Below are positions 1-9,000 of a stretch of 19,821 bases of DNA, one piece after another. This DNA comes from an uncultured Erysipelotrichaceae bacterium (GTDB lineage: Bacteria > Bacillota_I > Bacilli_A > RF39 > UBA660). Position 1 is the stretch's first letter, and every line of letters starts with the position of its first letter. Position numbers and translations under genes: made by a program. The notes under the pieces were generated by a model. It worked only from the letters and a program-made list of their open reading frames with translations, searched no databases and was not told the origin of the DNA. The stretch lies in the NCBI GenBank assembly GCA_902795975.1, contig CADBNE010000058.1, forward strand, positions 1 to 19,821, given 5' to 3'.

Positions 1-1167
1 AATGCACCTTGTTTAATATTTATCGATGAAATCGATGCTGTTGGGCGTCAAAGAGGTGCTGGTTTAGGTGGAGGTCATGATGAAAGAGAACAAACACTTA
101 ACCAATTACTTACTGAGATGGATGGATTTGGTGAAAATGAAGGTATAATTGTTATAGCTGCTACAAACCGTCCAGATGTACTTGACCCTGCATTATTAAG
201 ACCAGGAAGATTTGATAGACAAGTTACAGTTAATTTACCAGATATTACAGGAAGAAAAGAAATACTTGCTGTACATGCTAAAGGTAAAACTTTTGCTCCA
301 GATGTTACATTAGATAATATTGCTAAGAGAACAGTAGGATTTAGTGGTGCAGACCTTGAAAATTTATTAAATGAAGCTGCATTATTAGCTGTTCGTAGAG
401 ATAAAAGTGCTATTACAATGGCTGAGGTAGATGAAGCTCATGACCGTGTATTAATGGGACCTGCTAAGGTAACAAAGAAATATACAGAAAAGGAAAAGAA
501 AATTGTAGCATACCATGAAGCAGGACATGCTGTTGTTGGTATTAAATTAGAAGGTGCTAATGAAGTTCAAAAGATTACTATTATTCCACGTGGAACTGCT
601 GGAGGATATAATCTTATGTTACCTAAAGAAGAAACATTCTTAGAAACTAAGAATGAGTTATTAGAGACAATAAGTGGTTTATTAGGTGGACGTGTTGCTG
701 AGGAAGTAGTATTTAATGAAGTAACTACAGGAGCACATAATGATTTTGAGAAGGCTACTAAAATTGCTCGTGCTATGGTTACTGAATATGGTATGAGTGA
801 TTTAGGACCAGTTCAATTTGAACATCAAGAATCAAGTGTATTCTTAGGAAGAGATTATAATAAGAGTCATAATTTCTCAAGTGAAGTTGCATTTGAAATA
901 GACCAAGAACAAAGAAAAATTATAAATGAATGTTATAATAAGACAAAAGAAATTATTTCAAGTAATATGGATTTATTAGAATTAATAGCTACAACATTAC
1001 TTAAATATGAAACAATTACTAAAGAACAAATTGAATATTTAGTAGAGCATGGACATATGAAAGAAGAAGAAACAGGTGATTCTTCAGAAAAAAATATGGA
1101 AGAAACAAGCGCTACTGCAGAAGAAGTAATTGAAGAAACAAAAGAAGAAAAAAAAGATAATGAATAA
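1..1167 (+). CDS. ftsH: ATP-dependent zinc metalloprotease FtsH (5' end outside window)
   Basis: The reading frame is open from base 1, so this is the C-terminal part of a membrane-anchored AAA+ protease that degrades membrane and regulatory proteins. Seen in order: the end of the AAA domain with Walker B (L-I-F-I-D-E-I-D, about 13-36), the second region of homology with R-P-G-R-F-D-R (about 202-222), and the peptidase domain with the zinc motif H-E-A-G-H (514-528). The downstream T-T-G-A-x-N-D segment (about 724-744) is where FtsH supplies its third zinc ligand. The protein ends in an acidic Glu-rich tail of about 35 residues, as in many Firmicutes FtsH. The N-terminal membrane segments and Walker A lie upstream of the window. 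The stop codon sits inside a probable terminator hairpin. Identification is very secure. Confidence 0.97.
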   Translation, partial: NAPCLIFIDEIDAVGRQRGAGLGGGHDEREQTLNQLLTEMDGFGENEGIIVIAATNRPDVLDPALLRPGRFDRQVTVNLPDITGRKEILAVHAKGKTFAPDVTLDNIAKRTVGFSGADLENLLNEAALLAVRRDKSAITMAEVDEAHDRVLMGPAKVTKKYTEKEKKIVAYHEAGHAVVGIKLEGANEVQKITIIPRGTAGGYNLMLPKEETFLETKNELLETISGLLGGRVAEEVVFNEVTTGAHNDFEKATKIARAMVTEYGMSDLGPVQFEHQESSVFLGRDYNKSHNFSSEVAFEIDQEQRKIINECYNKTKEIISSNMDLLELIATTLLKYETITKEQIEYLVEHGHMKEEETGDSSEKNMEETSATAEEVIEETKEEKKDNE

Positions 1168-1190
1168 AAAAGTTTACTTATCTTTTTTTT
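1148..1190 (+). terminator. A/T-rich hairpin at the end of ftsH
   Basis: A perfect 13-bp inverted repeat pairs 1148-1160 (eight A then GATAA) with 1178-1190 (TTATC then eight T), with a 17-nt loop. The left arm is inside the last ftsH codons and the stop codon lies in the loop. The stem has one G-C pair, so it may be a weak terminator. No promoter is obvious before the next gene, so read-through is plausible. Confidence 0.5.
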
Positions 1191-1210
1191 ATAGGAGTTG
1201 AATGTGGTAA

Positions 1211-2224
1211 ATGAAGAAAATTAAATATTATTTTAAAAGTTTATTTAGATTAAATCTATCAGCATTTTTTAAAACAGTAAGTAAAATATCAAAAAGAAGT
1301 AATAAGTCTAAGATAAGAATATTTTTTGATATAATACTTTGTTCTTTTAAATATTCATCAGGATATGTTGATTATGATTTGTTTCATTTTGAAGATTTAA
1401 CAAATAAACAAAGAAAAACATACATTACAAGAGGAATTAATATAGCTTATGTAAGAAAATTAAATGATCCAAAATATTTTTTAGATTTTGATGATAAGAT
1501 TTTATTTAATAAGAAATTTAAAAAATTTATTGGAAGAGATTTCCTTGATTTACAAGAGTGTACTTATGAAGATTTTGAAAAATTTGTAAGTGAACATAAG
1601 ATTGTAATGGCAAAACCAATAGATGGTTCAGGTGGCGTAGGAATTGAAAAAATAGATTTTAATAATATTACAGATGTTAAAGCTAAATATGATGAATTAT
1701 TAAAGAATAAATGTTACTTAATAGAAGAATGTTTAGTTCAATGTGAACAAATGAATAAACTTGGAAGAAGTAGTGTTAATACTTTAAGATTAGTTACAGT
1801 TACAAATGATAAAGGTGTTCACATTATGGTAAGAGTTGTAAGAATGGGTAATGGAATAAATTCTGTTGATAATTTCCATTCTGGTGGTATGTATACTGTT
1901 TTTGATGAAAATGGTATAATTACTAAACCTGCTATTGATAGAGAAGGAAATGTATATGAAACACATCCCGCTACTGGAGAAAAGATTGTTGGATTTCAAA
2001 TACCTTTTTATAAAGAATCTATCGAATTAGTTAAAGAGGCATGTAAAGTAGTTCCTCAAATTAAATATATTGGATTTGATGTAGCATTATTAGAAGATGG
2101 ACCAGTATTAATTGAAGGAAATCATTTACCAGGATATGATTTATATCAATCTAAAATACATTTATCCGAAAAAAAAGAAGGTTTAAAACCTCTTTTCGAT
2201 AAAGTAATAAATAACCAAGACTAA
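1211..2224 (+). CDS. Sugar-transfer-associated ATP-grasp protein
   Basis: This is a 337-residue ATP-grasp protein. Seen: an ATP-binding Lys and glycine-rich loop (A-K-P-I-D-G-S-G-G-V-G, 134-144), the hinge I-E-E (171-173), the motif S-V-N-T-L-R (188-193), and the metal-binding C-terminal part with D290 and E302-G-N304. The S-x-N-T-L-R signature and overall length fit the ATPgrasp_ST family (PF14397), often found in capsule or other surface-polysaccharide loci, where it is presumed to join an amino acid or acid to a sugar-linked acceptor. The true substrate is unknown. The start follows AGGAG (1193-1197) at an unusually long 13-nt spacing. An in-frame stop lies directly upstream, so no longer version exists. 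The gene converges on the GatD-like gene and overlaps it by 4 bp. Confidence 0.82.
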   Translation: MKKIKYYFKSLFRLNLSAFFKTVSKISKRSNKSKIRIFFDIILCSFKYSSGYVDYDLFHFEDLTNKQRKTYITRGINIAYVRKLNDPKYFLDFDDKILFNKKFKKFIGRDFLDLQECTYEDFEKFVSEHKIVMAKPIDGSGGVGIEKIDFNNITDVKAKYDELLKNKCYLIEECLVQCEQMNKLGRSSVNTLRLVTVTNDKGVHIMVRVVRMGNGINSVDNFHSGGMYTVFDENGIITKPAIDREGNVYETHPATGEKIVGFQIPFYKESIELVKEACKVVPQIKYIGFDVALLEDGPVLIEGNHLPGYDLYQSKIHLSEKKEGLKPLFDKVINNQD

Positions 2225-2241
2225 GCTTGGTTATTTTTTTT
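2209..2241. terminator. Shared bidirectional terminator between converging genes
   Basis: An 11-bp inverted repeat pairs 2209-2219 (AAATAACCAAG) with 2226-2236 (CTTGGTTATTT) around a 6-nt loop. It is followed by eight T on the plus strand and a T-rich tract on the minus strand. The stop codons of both converging genes overlap inside it (2221-2224), so one hairpin probably ends transcription from both sides. Confidence 0.85.
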
Positions 2242-2904
2242 ACGTCTTTCAATGCAATCATTATATGCATCTTCATATATATCTAAATTAATATTTTCAA
2301 ATTGATAGTCTTCATCTTTAGATGAAATTATTTTATGTGCTAAATATTCTAATAATTTAGGATTACGAACTAATATAGGTCCTAAAGTATATGTTCCAAT
2401 AAAATTTTTATATAGTATTCCTTCTTCCATATCTACTAAGAAATAATTAGCCTTATTATTATTTTTAGATAATCTATTTATAAAACCAATTATATTTGTA
2501 TCAATTAAGTCACATTTACTATCTACTTCAATAGGATTATTTATACCTAAGTATTCAGTTTCATAATCAAATATTCCTAATGCTTCTTCATTATTTATTG
2601 TTTTACCAAATAATTCATATGAATTACCTGTACATAAGAAGAATTTATTGTTTTCTATAGCTTCTTTTATTTCATCTTTATATTTTATTAAATGATTTTT
2701 AGCAACTAATAAGTTTTCATTTATTCCCATACCAATATATATGAAATCATAATCTGAAAAATTTAATTCATCTTCTAAAGAAAGATATTTAATATCAACA
2801 TCAATATTTTGTTTATTTAAGTATTGAGAAAGAATTTTTATATTTCCACTATCTCCATAAAAGTTTAATAAATCATAATATAAATAAGCTATTGTTATTT
2901 TCAT
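2221..2904 (-). CDS. gatD: GatD-like lipid II glutamine amidotransferase subunit
   Basis: This is the partner of MurT. In other Gram-positives GatD releases ammonia from glutamine so that MurT can amidate D-Glu of lipid II to D-isoGln. Seen, numbered from a TTG two codons upstream: Y-G-D-S-G-N (18-23), a candidate nucleophile Cys93 in L-C-T-G-N-S-Y-E-L-F-G, G-F-I-N-R (142-146), and G-T-Y-T-L-G-P (172-178). The first matches GatD's Y-G-D-x-G-N. The last matches the GatD motif G-T-Y-L-H-G-P, but its catalytic His is Leu176 here. The nucleophile loop is two residues longer than the usual C-G-G-Y-Q-x-L-G. I chose ATG 2904 because AGAGAGG (2918-2912) lies 7 nt upstream; the TTG at 2910 is almost on top of it. 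The gene lies just downstream of murT. Family assignment is strong; whether it hydrolyses glutamine is doubtful. Confidence 0.85.
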   Translation of the reverse strand: MKITIAYLYYDLLNFYGDSGNIKILSQYLNKQNIDVDIKYLSLEDELNFSDYDFIYIGMGINENLLVAKNHLIKYKDEIKEAIENNKFFLCTGNSYELFGKTINNEEALGIFDYETEYLGINNPIEVDSKCDLIDTNIIGFINRLSKNNNKANYFLVDMEEGILYKNFIGTYTLGPILVRNPKLLEYLAHKIISSKDEDYQFENINLDIYEDAYNDCIERRKKNNQA

Positions 2905-2918
2905 AGTCAAACCTCTCT

Positions 2919-4223
2919 CTATTTAATGCTTTCCTTAAATGGAACTTCAGTACCCATATTTAGTAGTGCATATATAGTACCATTTGAATTATCTAAACAT
3001 TCTTTTAAGTTAGTGAAATCTTTACATACCATAATTTGTTCTTTATCAAAACCTGCGACATTAAATCTAGCTGCTATATCATTTGCCCAATCGCCTACAC
3101 AAATAATTTTATCAACATTTGTAAGTAGTTCAAAATCTATATCATATAACCAAGATATATCTTGATATTTATATCTCATACTAATATATTCAAAACCAAA
3201 TACAATAGTTTTAGTATTATTATCTTCTTTAACATAGTTAACTAATTGATTATATGATGGAGCATTTTCGTTTTTACCATTTAGTATTTCACATTTTCTT
3301 CCATTATATTCTATATTATCTGCTCTTTTATTAACTACTTCTATATCATTTAGACTTTTAACTATTTCATTTTCATTTACTCCAAGTAAACTAGTTACTG
3401 CAAAAGCATTAAGTAAATCAAAATAATAGTATGGCATACTATGTGTTGATTTTACTTGATAATTTTCATTAATAGTTAAAACATTATTTTCAATATTTGT
3501 TATAGCATAATCAAGTTCTTTTCTTTTAAAATCACAGTTAGAACAATAATAATCTCCAGTACATCCTGTATGAACATAATTATATTTTAATTTATGATGA
3601 CATTTTTCACAGTAAAGCATATCTAAACAGTTTGAATTTGTATTATCTGTTGAATATTTTGTCCTACAACATCCAAAGAATATTTTTTTATTATTAAAAT
3701 TTTCTGATAATGATGTGATAATTGGGTCATCAGCATTAATAATTAATGTTGCATCGTCTGTAATAGCATTTTTTAGTGTATTATATATTTTTCTATAATT
3801 ACCTTGTCTTGGTGGTTGATCTCTTGTTATATTTGTTAAAACTATATGAGTTGGTTTAATACTTTTAAATACTTCTTCTGTGTATCTTTCATCTACTTCT
3901 AATACTAAAGCATCTAATTTAGTTTTACCAAATATATTACATGCTTTTAAATATACCGATGTAATACCTGCTGTTAAATTACTTCCCTTAAGATTCATTT
4001 GTACTTTGTAATTATTGTCTTTAAGAATTTTATAAATCATATATGCTGTTGAACTTTTTCCACTTGAACCAGTAACAGCAATTACAATAGGAGGATTTTG
4101 AAATTTCTTTAATAAATCCTTATCCATCTTTAGGGCTTCTCTTCCTGGAAAGTCACTTCCTTTACCAAATGCATTTAAAATATGTGCTATTGGTTTATAT
4201 ATCATTCTTGTTAATATATCCAT
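2919..4223 (-). CDS. murT: Lipid II isoglutaminyl synthase subunit MurT
   Basis: This Mur-ligase-like ATPase of 434 residues is the usual MurT length. It activates the D-Glu alpha-carboxylate of the lipid II stem peptide for amidation. Seen: a P-loop V-T-G-S-S-G-K-S-S (50-58), L-T-N-I-T-R-D-Q (129-136), a four-cysteine zinc-ribbon insertion (C205, C208, C227, C230) typical of MurT within the Mur ligases, and the C-terminal D-I-S-W-L-Y-D (355-361). The Asp of that last motif is the one thought to complete the GatD active site in the complex. The start is preceded by GAGG (4237-4234). The gene lies 21 bp after femX and ends about 14 bp before the gatD ATG, so all three are probably co-transcribed and co-translated as a lipid II modification unit in the cytoplasm. 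Confidence 0.93.
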   Translation of the reverse strand: MDILTRMIYKPIAHILNAFGKGSDFPGREALKMDKDLLKKFQNPPIVIAVTGSSGKSSTAYMIYKILKDNNYKVQMNLKGSNLTAGITSVYLKACNIFGKTKLDALVLEVDERYTEEVFKSIKPTHIVLTNITRDQPPRQGNYRKIYNTLKNAITDDATLIINADDPIITSLSENFNNKKIFFGCCRTKYSTDNTNSNCLDMLYCEKCHHKLKYNYVHTGCTGDYYCSNCDFKRKELDYAITNIENNVLTINENYQVKSTHSMPYYYFDLLNAFAVTSLLGVNENEIVKSLNDIEVVNKRADNIEYNGRKCEILNGKNENAPSYNQLVNYVKEDNNTKTIVFGFEYISMRYKYQDISWLYDIDFELLTNVDKIICVGDWANDIAARFNVAGFDKEQIMVCKDFTNLKECLDNSNGTIYALLNMGTEVPFKESIK

Positions 4224-4244
4224 AATTATACAACCTCAATTCTT

Positions 4245-5246
4245 TTATTTGTTAATAGCATTAACTAGTTTATTTATTATTAATTTATAATTTCCAATAT
4301 AATTTATTTGTTTTCCTTTGAATTCATCTATAAATATTTTCTTATTTAAATTAATATTTGATACCTTTAAATATTTATATTTTTTCTTATTACAATATTT
4401 AAGTGCTAAATTAAGCATTCCATTTGTTACTCCTAAATGTTCAAAAGACTCTTTTTCTGTGTTATATAAGTACTCACATACTTCATTGTTTTTTGAAAAT
4501 GGCTCTAATATAATAGCACATCCTATATCAATTTCATCACTTATTTGTAATAATTCTTGAATTTTATTTATTTCAGATGTTAAATGATTTTCTAAAAGAT
4601 AATTTTCATAGAATACTAAGTCTAATTTTGCAAATATAAATGATACTCTTTTTCCAAAATTATCCATTAATGATTTAACTAATTCTGGTTTAAAATAATC
4701 ATCTAAAATAATATTATTTAATCTTTCAATGTCATATATGTTACTACTTTTTTCAAAATATATACCTTTTTTTAAATATAATGATTCATCTATATTTTTA
4801 AATTTATTTATTGGTATTAATATATTTGTAGATTTATCTAAATATTTATTTTTATATTTATAATTTAAATTAAGTAAGTTCTTATTAATTTCAATACTAT
4901 TAGGATTAGATTTATCTATATTTGGATACATATTTATTACATAAGCTTTTTTTTCTAGTGCTAATTTACTTATACTATTTGAAAAAAAGCTTAATAATTT
5001 TTTATTAGTAAAATCCATTATAAAACCATTAGGAATATAAAATTCAAATCCTAGTATTTTCTTTTTAATAAGTATATGTGCTAAAGCACAAACTTCATTA
5101 TCTTTTACAGCAGCAACTATCATATGATTTTTGTTGTTTTTTACGTGTGCCCATTCTTCTTCTTGCATATATGATAGACCTTTTTGTTTTTCAATAAAAT
5201 TACAATATTGTTTATACGTAATTTTTTCTTTAAAATCATATGTCAT
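4245..5246 (-). CDS. FemX/FemAB-family lipid II peptidyltransferase
   Basis: This is a Fem-type, tRNA-dependent aminoacyltransferase that probably adds the first residue of the peptidoglycan cross-bridge to lipid II. Seen, numbered from the upstream ATG at 5252: Q-E-E-E-W-A-H-V-K (30-38), like the Fem substrate-site Q-x-x-x-W-G-x-x-K; a helical coiled-coil-like stretch (about 216-240); F-E-H-L-G-V-T-N-G (270-278); and the C-terminal F-K-G-K-Q-I-N-Y-I-G (311-320), matching the conserved Fem ending. At 333 residues it is a normal single Fem unit. I favour ATG 5246 because the Shine-Dalgarno AGGGGGA lies at a better distance; 5252 is also possible. It heads the femX-murT-gatD operon and has its own promoter facing that of the PAP2 gene. 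Which amino acid is added cannot be told. Confidence 0.85.
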   Translation of the reverse strand: MTYDFKEKITYKQYCNFIEKQKGLSYMQEEEWAHVKNNKNHMIVAAVKDNEVCALAHILIKKKILGFEFYIPNGFIMDFTNKKLLSFFSNSISKLALEKKAYVINMYPNIDKSNPNSIEINKNLLNLNYKYKNKYLDKSTNILIPINKFKNIDESLYLKKGIYFEKSSNIYDIERLNNIILDDYFKPELVKSLMDNFGKRVSFIFAKLDLVFYENYLLENHLTSEINKIQELLQISDEIDIGCAIILEPFSKNNEVCEYLYNTEKESFEHLGVTNGMLNLALKYCNKKKYKYLKVSNINLNKKIFIDEFKGKQINYIGNYKLIINKLVNAINK

Positions 5247-5267
5247 AAACATCTTCCCCCTAGTTTA

Positions 5268-5297
5268 AGTATACAACAATTTAAAAGACTTTTGCAA
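5268..5297 (-). promoter_or_regulatory. Promoter of the femX-murT-gatD operon
   Basis: On the minus strand TTGCAA (5297-5292) is separated by 18 nt from TATACT (5273-5268), a good sigma-A type match. Its -35 box is the same six bases used by the divergent PAP2 promoter, because TTGCAA is its own reverse complement. Confidence 0.7.
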
Positions 5298-5320
5298 TAA
5301 GGTATAAACAATAGTATAAT
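5292..5320 (+). promoter_or_regulatory. Promoter of the PAP2 gene
   Basis: TTGCAA (5292-5297), a 17-nt spacer and a perfect TATAAT (5315-5320) lie 22 nt before the PAP2 start codon. The Shine-Dalgarno sequence GAGGTGA follows. The -35 box is shared with the opposite femX promoter. Confidence 0.8.
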
Positions 5321-5342
5321 AAAATCAATATGAGGTGATTTT

Positions 5343-5963
5343 ATGAATAATGATAAAAAAGATAAGTTATTAACATGCTTTTACATTTTTTGTCCACCTT
5401 TATTACATACTTTGTTTTATTTCTTATCAAAATTAATACAAGGAACACCACATAACATAACTACCAATTTAGATAAGAAATTACCTTTTATATCTTGGTT
5501 TATAGTATTTTATTGTATATGGTATTTACTTTTGATTGTAGCACCTCTAATTATTTTAAAATATGATAAAAGTAAACTTAAAAGGTATGCAATTACATAT
5601 ATAGTATGTTCAATTATTAGTACAATTATATATGTTATATTTCCTACTACTTTTGATAGACCAAATATATTGTCAAATGGTATATTTGAATTTATGGTTA
5701 AATGGATTTATTCAAATGATATACCTGCTATTAATTGCTTTCCTAGTTTTCATGCTTTATTATGTTTTTTGTGGATAATATGTATTGGATTGAATAAAAA
5801 AATTAATAAAATAATAAGACTTATTATTTCATTTATATGTGTTGGAATATTATTATCTACTATGCTTATAAAACAACACTCCTATATTGATTTAATAGGT
5901 GCATTTATAATTGTTACATTGGTTTATTTTATTATTTATGATATTGATAAAAAGAAAATATAA
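5343..5963 (+). CDS. PAP2-superfamily membrane phosphatase
   Basis: This is an integral membrane phosphatase of 206 residues with about six hydrophobic segments (near 12-30, 48-72, 83-101, 133-149, 157-174, 183-200). The acid-phosphatase motifs are seen: D-R-P (105-107), C-F-P-S-F-H (132-137, catalytic His137), and S-T-M-L-I-K-Q-H-S-Y-I-D (172-183, His179 and Asp183). The P-S-F-H variant of P-S-G-H and the K-Q-H-x-x-x-D ending are typical of the branch annotated as phosphatidic acid or inositol-phosphorylceramide-synthase-like phosphatases. Substrates in this family include undecaprenyl pyrophosphate and lipid phosphates; the exact one cannot be told here. The neighbouring femX-murT-gatD operon makes a role in the lipid-carrier cycle reasonable but unproven. 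The start is supported by GAGGTGA 4 nt upstream and by the promoter. Confidence 0.85.
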   Translation: MNNDKKDKLLTCFYIFCPPLLHTLFYFLSKLIQGTPHNITTNLDKKLPFISWFIVFYCIWYLLLIVAPLIILKYDKSKLKRYAITYIVCSIISTIIYVIFPTTFDRPNILSNGIFEFMVKWIYSNDIPAINCFPSFHALLCFLWIICIGLNKKINKIIRLIISFICVGILLSTMLIKQHSYIDLIGAFIIVTLVYFIIYDIDKKKI

Positions 5964-5981
5964 TTATTTTCTTTTTTTTTT
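5949..5981 (+). terminator. Terminator overlapping the PAP2 stop codon
   Basis: A perfect 12-bp stem pairs 5949-5960 (AAAAAGAAAATA) with 5965-5976, around a 4-nt loop that contains the TAA stop. The T run continues to 5981. It also separates PAP2 from the secretion locus. Confidence 0.75.
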
Positions 5982-5986
5982 ATGTA

Positions 5987-5995
5987 TGTTATAAT
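5987..5995 (+). promoter_or_regulatory. Extended -10 promoter of essC
   Basis: TGT directly precedes a perfect TATAAT (5990-5995), so this is an extended -10 element. The 17-nt-upstream position (5967-5972, TTTTCT) gives only a weak -35. The predicted start of transcription is near 6002, leaving a short leader with AGGAG at 6023-6027. The same ten bases, ATGTTATAAT, recur before rpiB and mbl. Confidence 0.65.
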
Positions 5996-6034
5996 CAAAT
6001 TAGTGTATAAAAGAATAATAATAGGAGTGGTATT

Positions 6035-9000
6035 GTGAGAATTTATTTAGCAAGTAAGACAAATATTACTAAATTTAGATTAGAAACAGAAGAGGATGAT
6101 TTCTTTTCATATAGCTATATAGTTCCAGGAACAAGTGAAAGTTTTTTAATTACTTTTGAAAAAAAAGATAATAAATGGTATGTAAAAAGTAACGGATCTG
6201 TTAATGTATATGATGGAACAACAAGTTTAAATTCTATGGAACTTGTTGAGTATAAAAATTGTACTATTAAGTTATTGGGCCAAAGTGATTTAATAAATAT
6301 ATGGCCATTACCAGATAAGAAAAAAGAAGAATATGCATTAAATGTAGCTAATTTAAATGAATTAACAATAGGTAGTAACGAAAATTGTAATATATGTTTT
6401 AAAAATAGTGCTTTAGCACCAACTCAAATTGTTATAAAAAAGGTAGGAAATGATAATGTAGTATCAGTTGTTCAAGATGCTAAATATTATTCGTATTTAA
6501 ATAATTCTAGAATTACAGCAAATAAAAAAATTTATGCGGGTGATACAATATTTGCTAATGGATTTAAATTAATATGGATGAAGAATTTCATAATTATTAA
6601 TAATCCTAATACAGCAATCAAAGTAACTAATATGAGTGCTTATCAAGATTTTTCAACATTTGATAATTCAAAGGTTGCGCCAGTATCTGATGAAGAATCA
6701 AACATTGATATATATACTGATGAAAATTATTTTTATCATACACCAAGAATAAAAGAGGTTGCAGAGGAACAAGAATTTGATATAGTTCCACCACCTGGAA
6801 GTGCTATATCAGAAGATATACCTTGGTATTTAAAGTTAGGTACTTCAATTACAATGGGTGCAAGTTGTTTTGTAATGTCATGGTCAATATTTTCAAGTTT
6901 AAGTGCAGGTAGAGGCATTAAATCAGTTATACCACAGATAGTAATGGTTTCAGCTATGCTTTTAGGAATGTTTCTTTTTCCAAAATTGTTAGCCAATTAT
7001 CAAAAGAAAAGAGCTAGAGCTAAAGAAGAAAAAAGAATTACTAAATATACTGAATATTTAGATAAGAAAGAAAAAGAAATAGAATTAGCAAAGAAAAGAT
7101 ATATACAAATTATGAATGAAAATATTTTACCATCAATAGTTTGTAAAAATATTGCTTTAACAGCTAATAATAGAAATTTTTGGTCTAGAGAAATAAATGA
7201 CAATGAATTTATGGACGTTCGATTAGGATTAGGTACAATTGAAAATCCAATAAAAATTAAGACTCAAATAAGTGAATTTGTATTAGATGAAGATATTCTT
7301 CAAACTAAATTAAGAGAATTGATTGAGAAAAATGAAAAACTTAATGGGGTTCCAATAAGTTTACCATTAACAGAAAAAAATATTTCTGCATTTATATGTA
7401 TTAACCAACAAATGAATCCACAAGAATATTTTAAAAATATAATGGTTCAATTAGTAGCGCTTCAAAGTGCTGCAGATTTAAAAATAGCAATATTTACTAA
7501 TGAACAAAATGCTAAGTATTGGGAATATGCTAAATTATTACCACATTGTTGGAGTGAGGATAAGTCATTTAGATATTTTGCAACAAATGTAGAAGAATCT
7601 AAGGAACTATCTTCTAAACTTCAAGAAGAAATGAAACATAGAAAATCAGTAATTAATGGTAAAGAGGCATTAAAGGATCATAATGATGAAACTGTTAAAA
7701 TTGATAGTACAAAGGGATATCAAAATTTTGATACTTATTTTCTGATAATATGTGATTGTTATAAAAATAATATAAGAATTCCAATCGTAGAGGATATTTT
7801 AAATAATAAAGATCAAAACTTAGGATTTAGTTTTTCAATTATATCTAATAGTTTAAAAAATTTACCATCAGAATGTGACACATTTATAGAAATAGGTGGT
7901 AAAGATGGATGCATTTTAGAGAGAAATATAAGTTCAAAGAATCAACAAGCATTCTTGGTAGAATGTGATAATGATATTGATATGACTGCTATAAGTAAAA
8001 GATTACTTAATATACCTTTAGTACCAAAAGAAGGATTATCTGTTTTACCACAATCATTATCTTTTCTTGAAATGTATGGAGTTTCTAAGATAGAACAATT
8101 AAATATATTAAATAGATGGAAAACAAATAATCCGGTAGTAAGTTTATCGGCACCTATAGGGGTATATGCTAGTGGAGATACATTTAAATTAAATTTACAT
8201 GAAAAATTTCATGGACCACATGGTTTAATTGCAGGTACTACAGGTAGTGGTAAGTCAGAATTTATAATTACATATATTTTATCAATGTGCGTAAATTATC
8301 ATCCTTATGAAGTACAATTTGTATTAATTGACTATAAAGGTGGAGGTCTTGCTGGTGCATTTGAAAATAGAGAGTTAGGAACAAGAATACCTCATTTAGC
8401 AGGTACAATAACTAACCTTGATACTGCTTCAATGAATAGAACTTTAGTTTCTATTCAATCAGAATTAACAAGACGTCAACAAATATTCAATCAAACAAGA
8501 GATTCTTTAGGTGAAGGTACAGTTGATATATATAAATATCAAAAGTTTTATAGAGAAGGTATAGTTGATGAACCACTTCCACATTTATTCATAATAAGTG
8601 ATGAGTTCGCTGAGTTAAAGAGTCAACAACCAGAATTTATGGATAACTTAATAAGTACAGCACGTATAGGACGTTCACTTGGTGTGCATTTAATACTTGC
8701 AACACAAAAACCTAGTGGTGTAGTAAATGATCAAATATGGTCAAACTCAAAATTTAAGGTATGTTTAAAAGTACAAGATCGTGGAGATAGTATGGAAGTT
8801 TTAAAGAAACCAGATGCTGCTAGTATTAAAGAAGCTGGTAGATTTTATCTTCAAGTAGGTAATGACGATTTCTTTGATAAAGGTCAATCAGGATGGTCAG
8901 GAGCTAAATATGTACCAAGCGATAGAATTATAAAGAAAAATGACGATTCAATATCTTTTGTAAATAATACAGGTGATGTATATAAATCTATTAAAGATAT

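Noticed and set aside
1790..1999. Minus-strand open frame inside the ATP-grasp gene
   Set aside because: It lies wholly opposite a well-supported gene, has no ribosome site and encodes a low-complexity Asn/Ser/Ile-rich peptide. Similar shadows at 2926-3165, 4318-4560, 6736-6996, 7000-7203 and 19033-19368 were left out for the same reason.
2905..2910. TTG start for the GatD-like gene
   Set aside because: It leaves only about 1 nt to the Shine-Dalgarno; ATG 2904 gives 7 nt.
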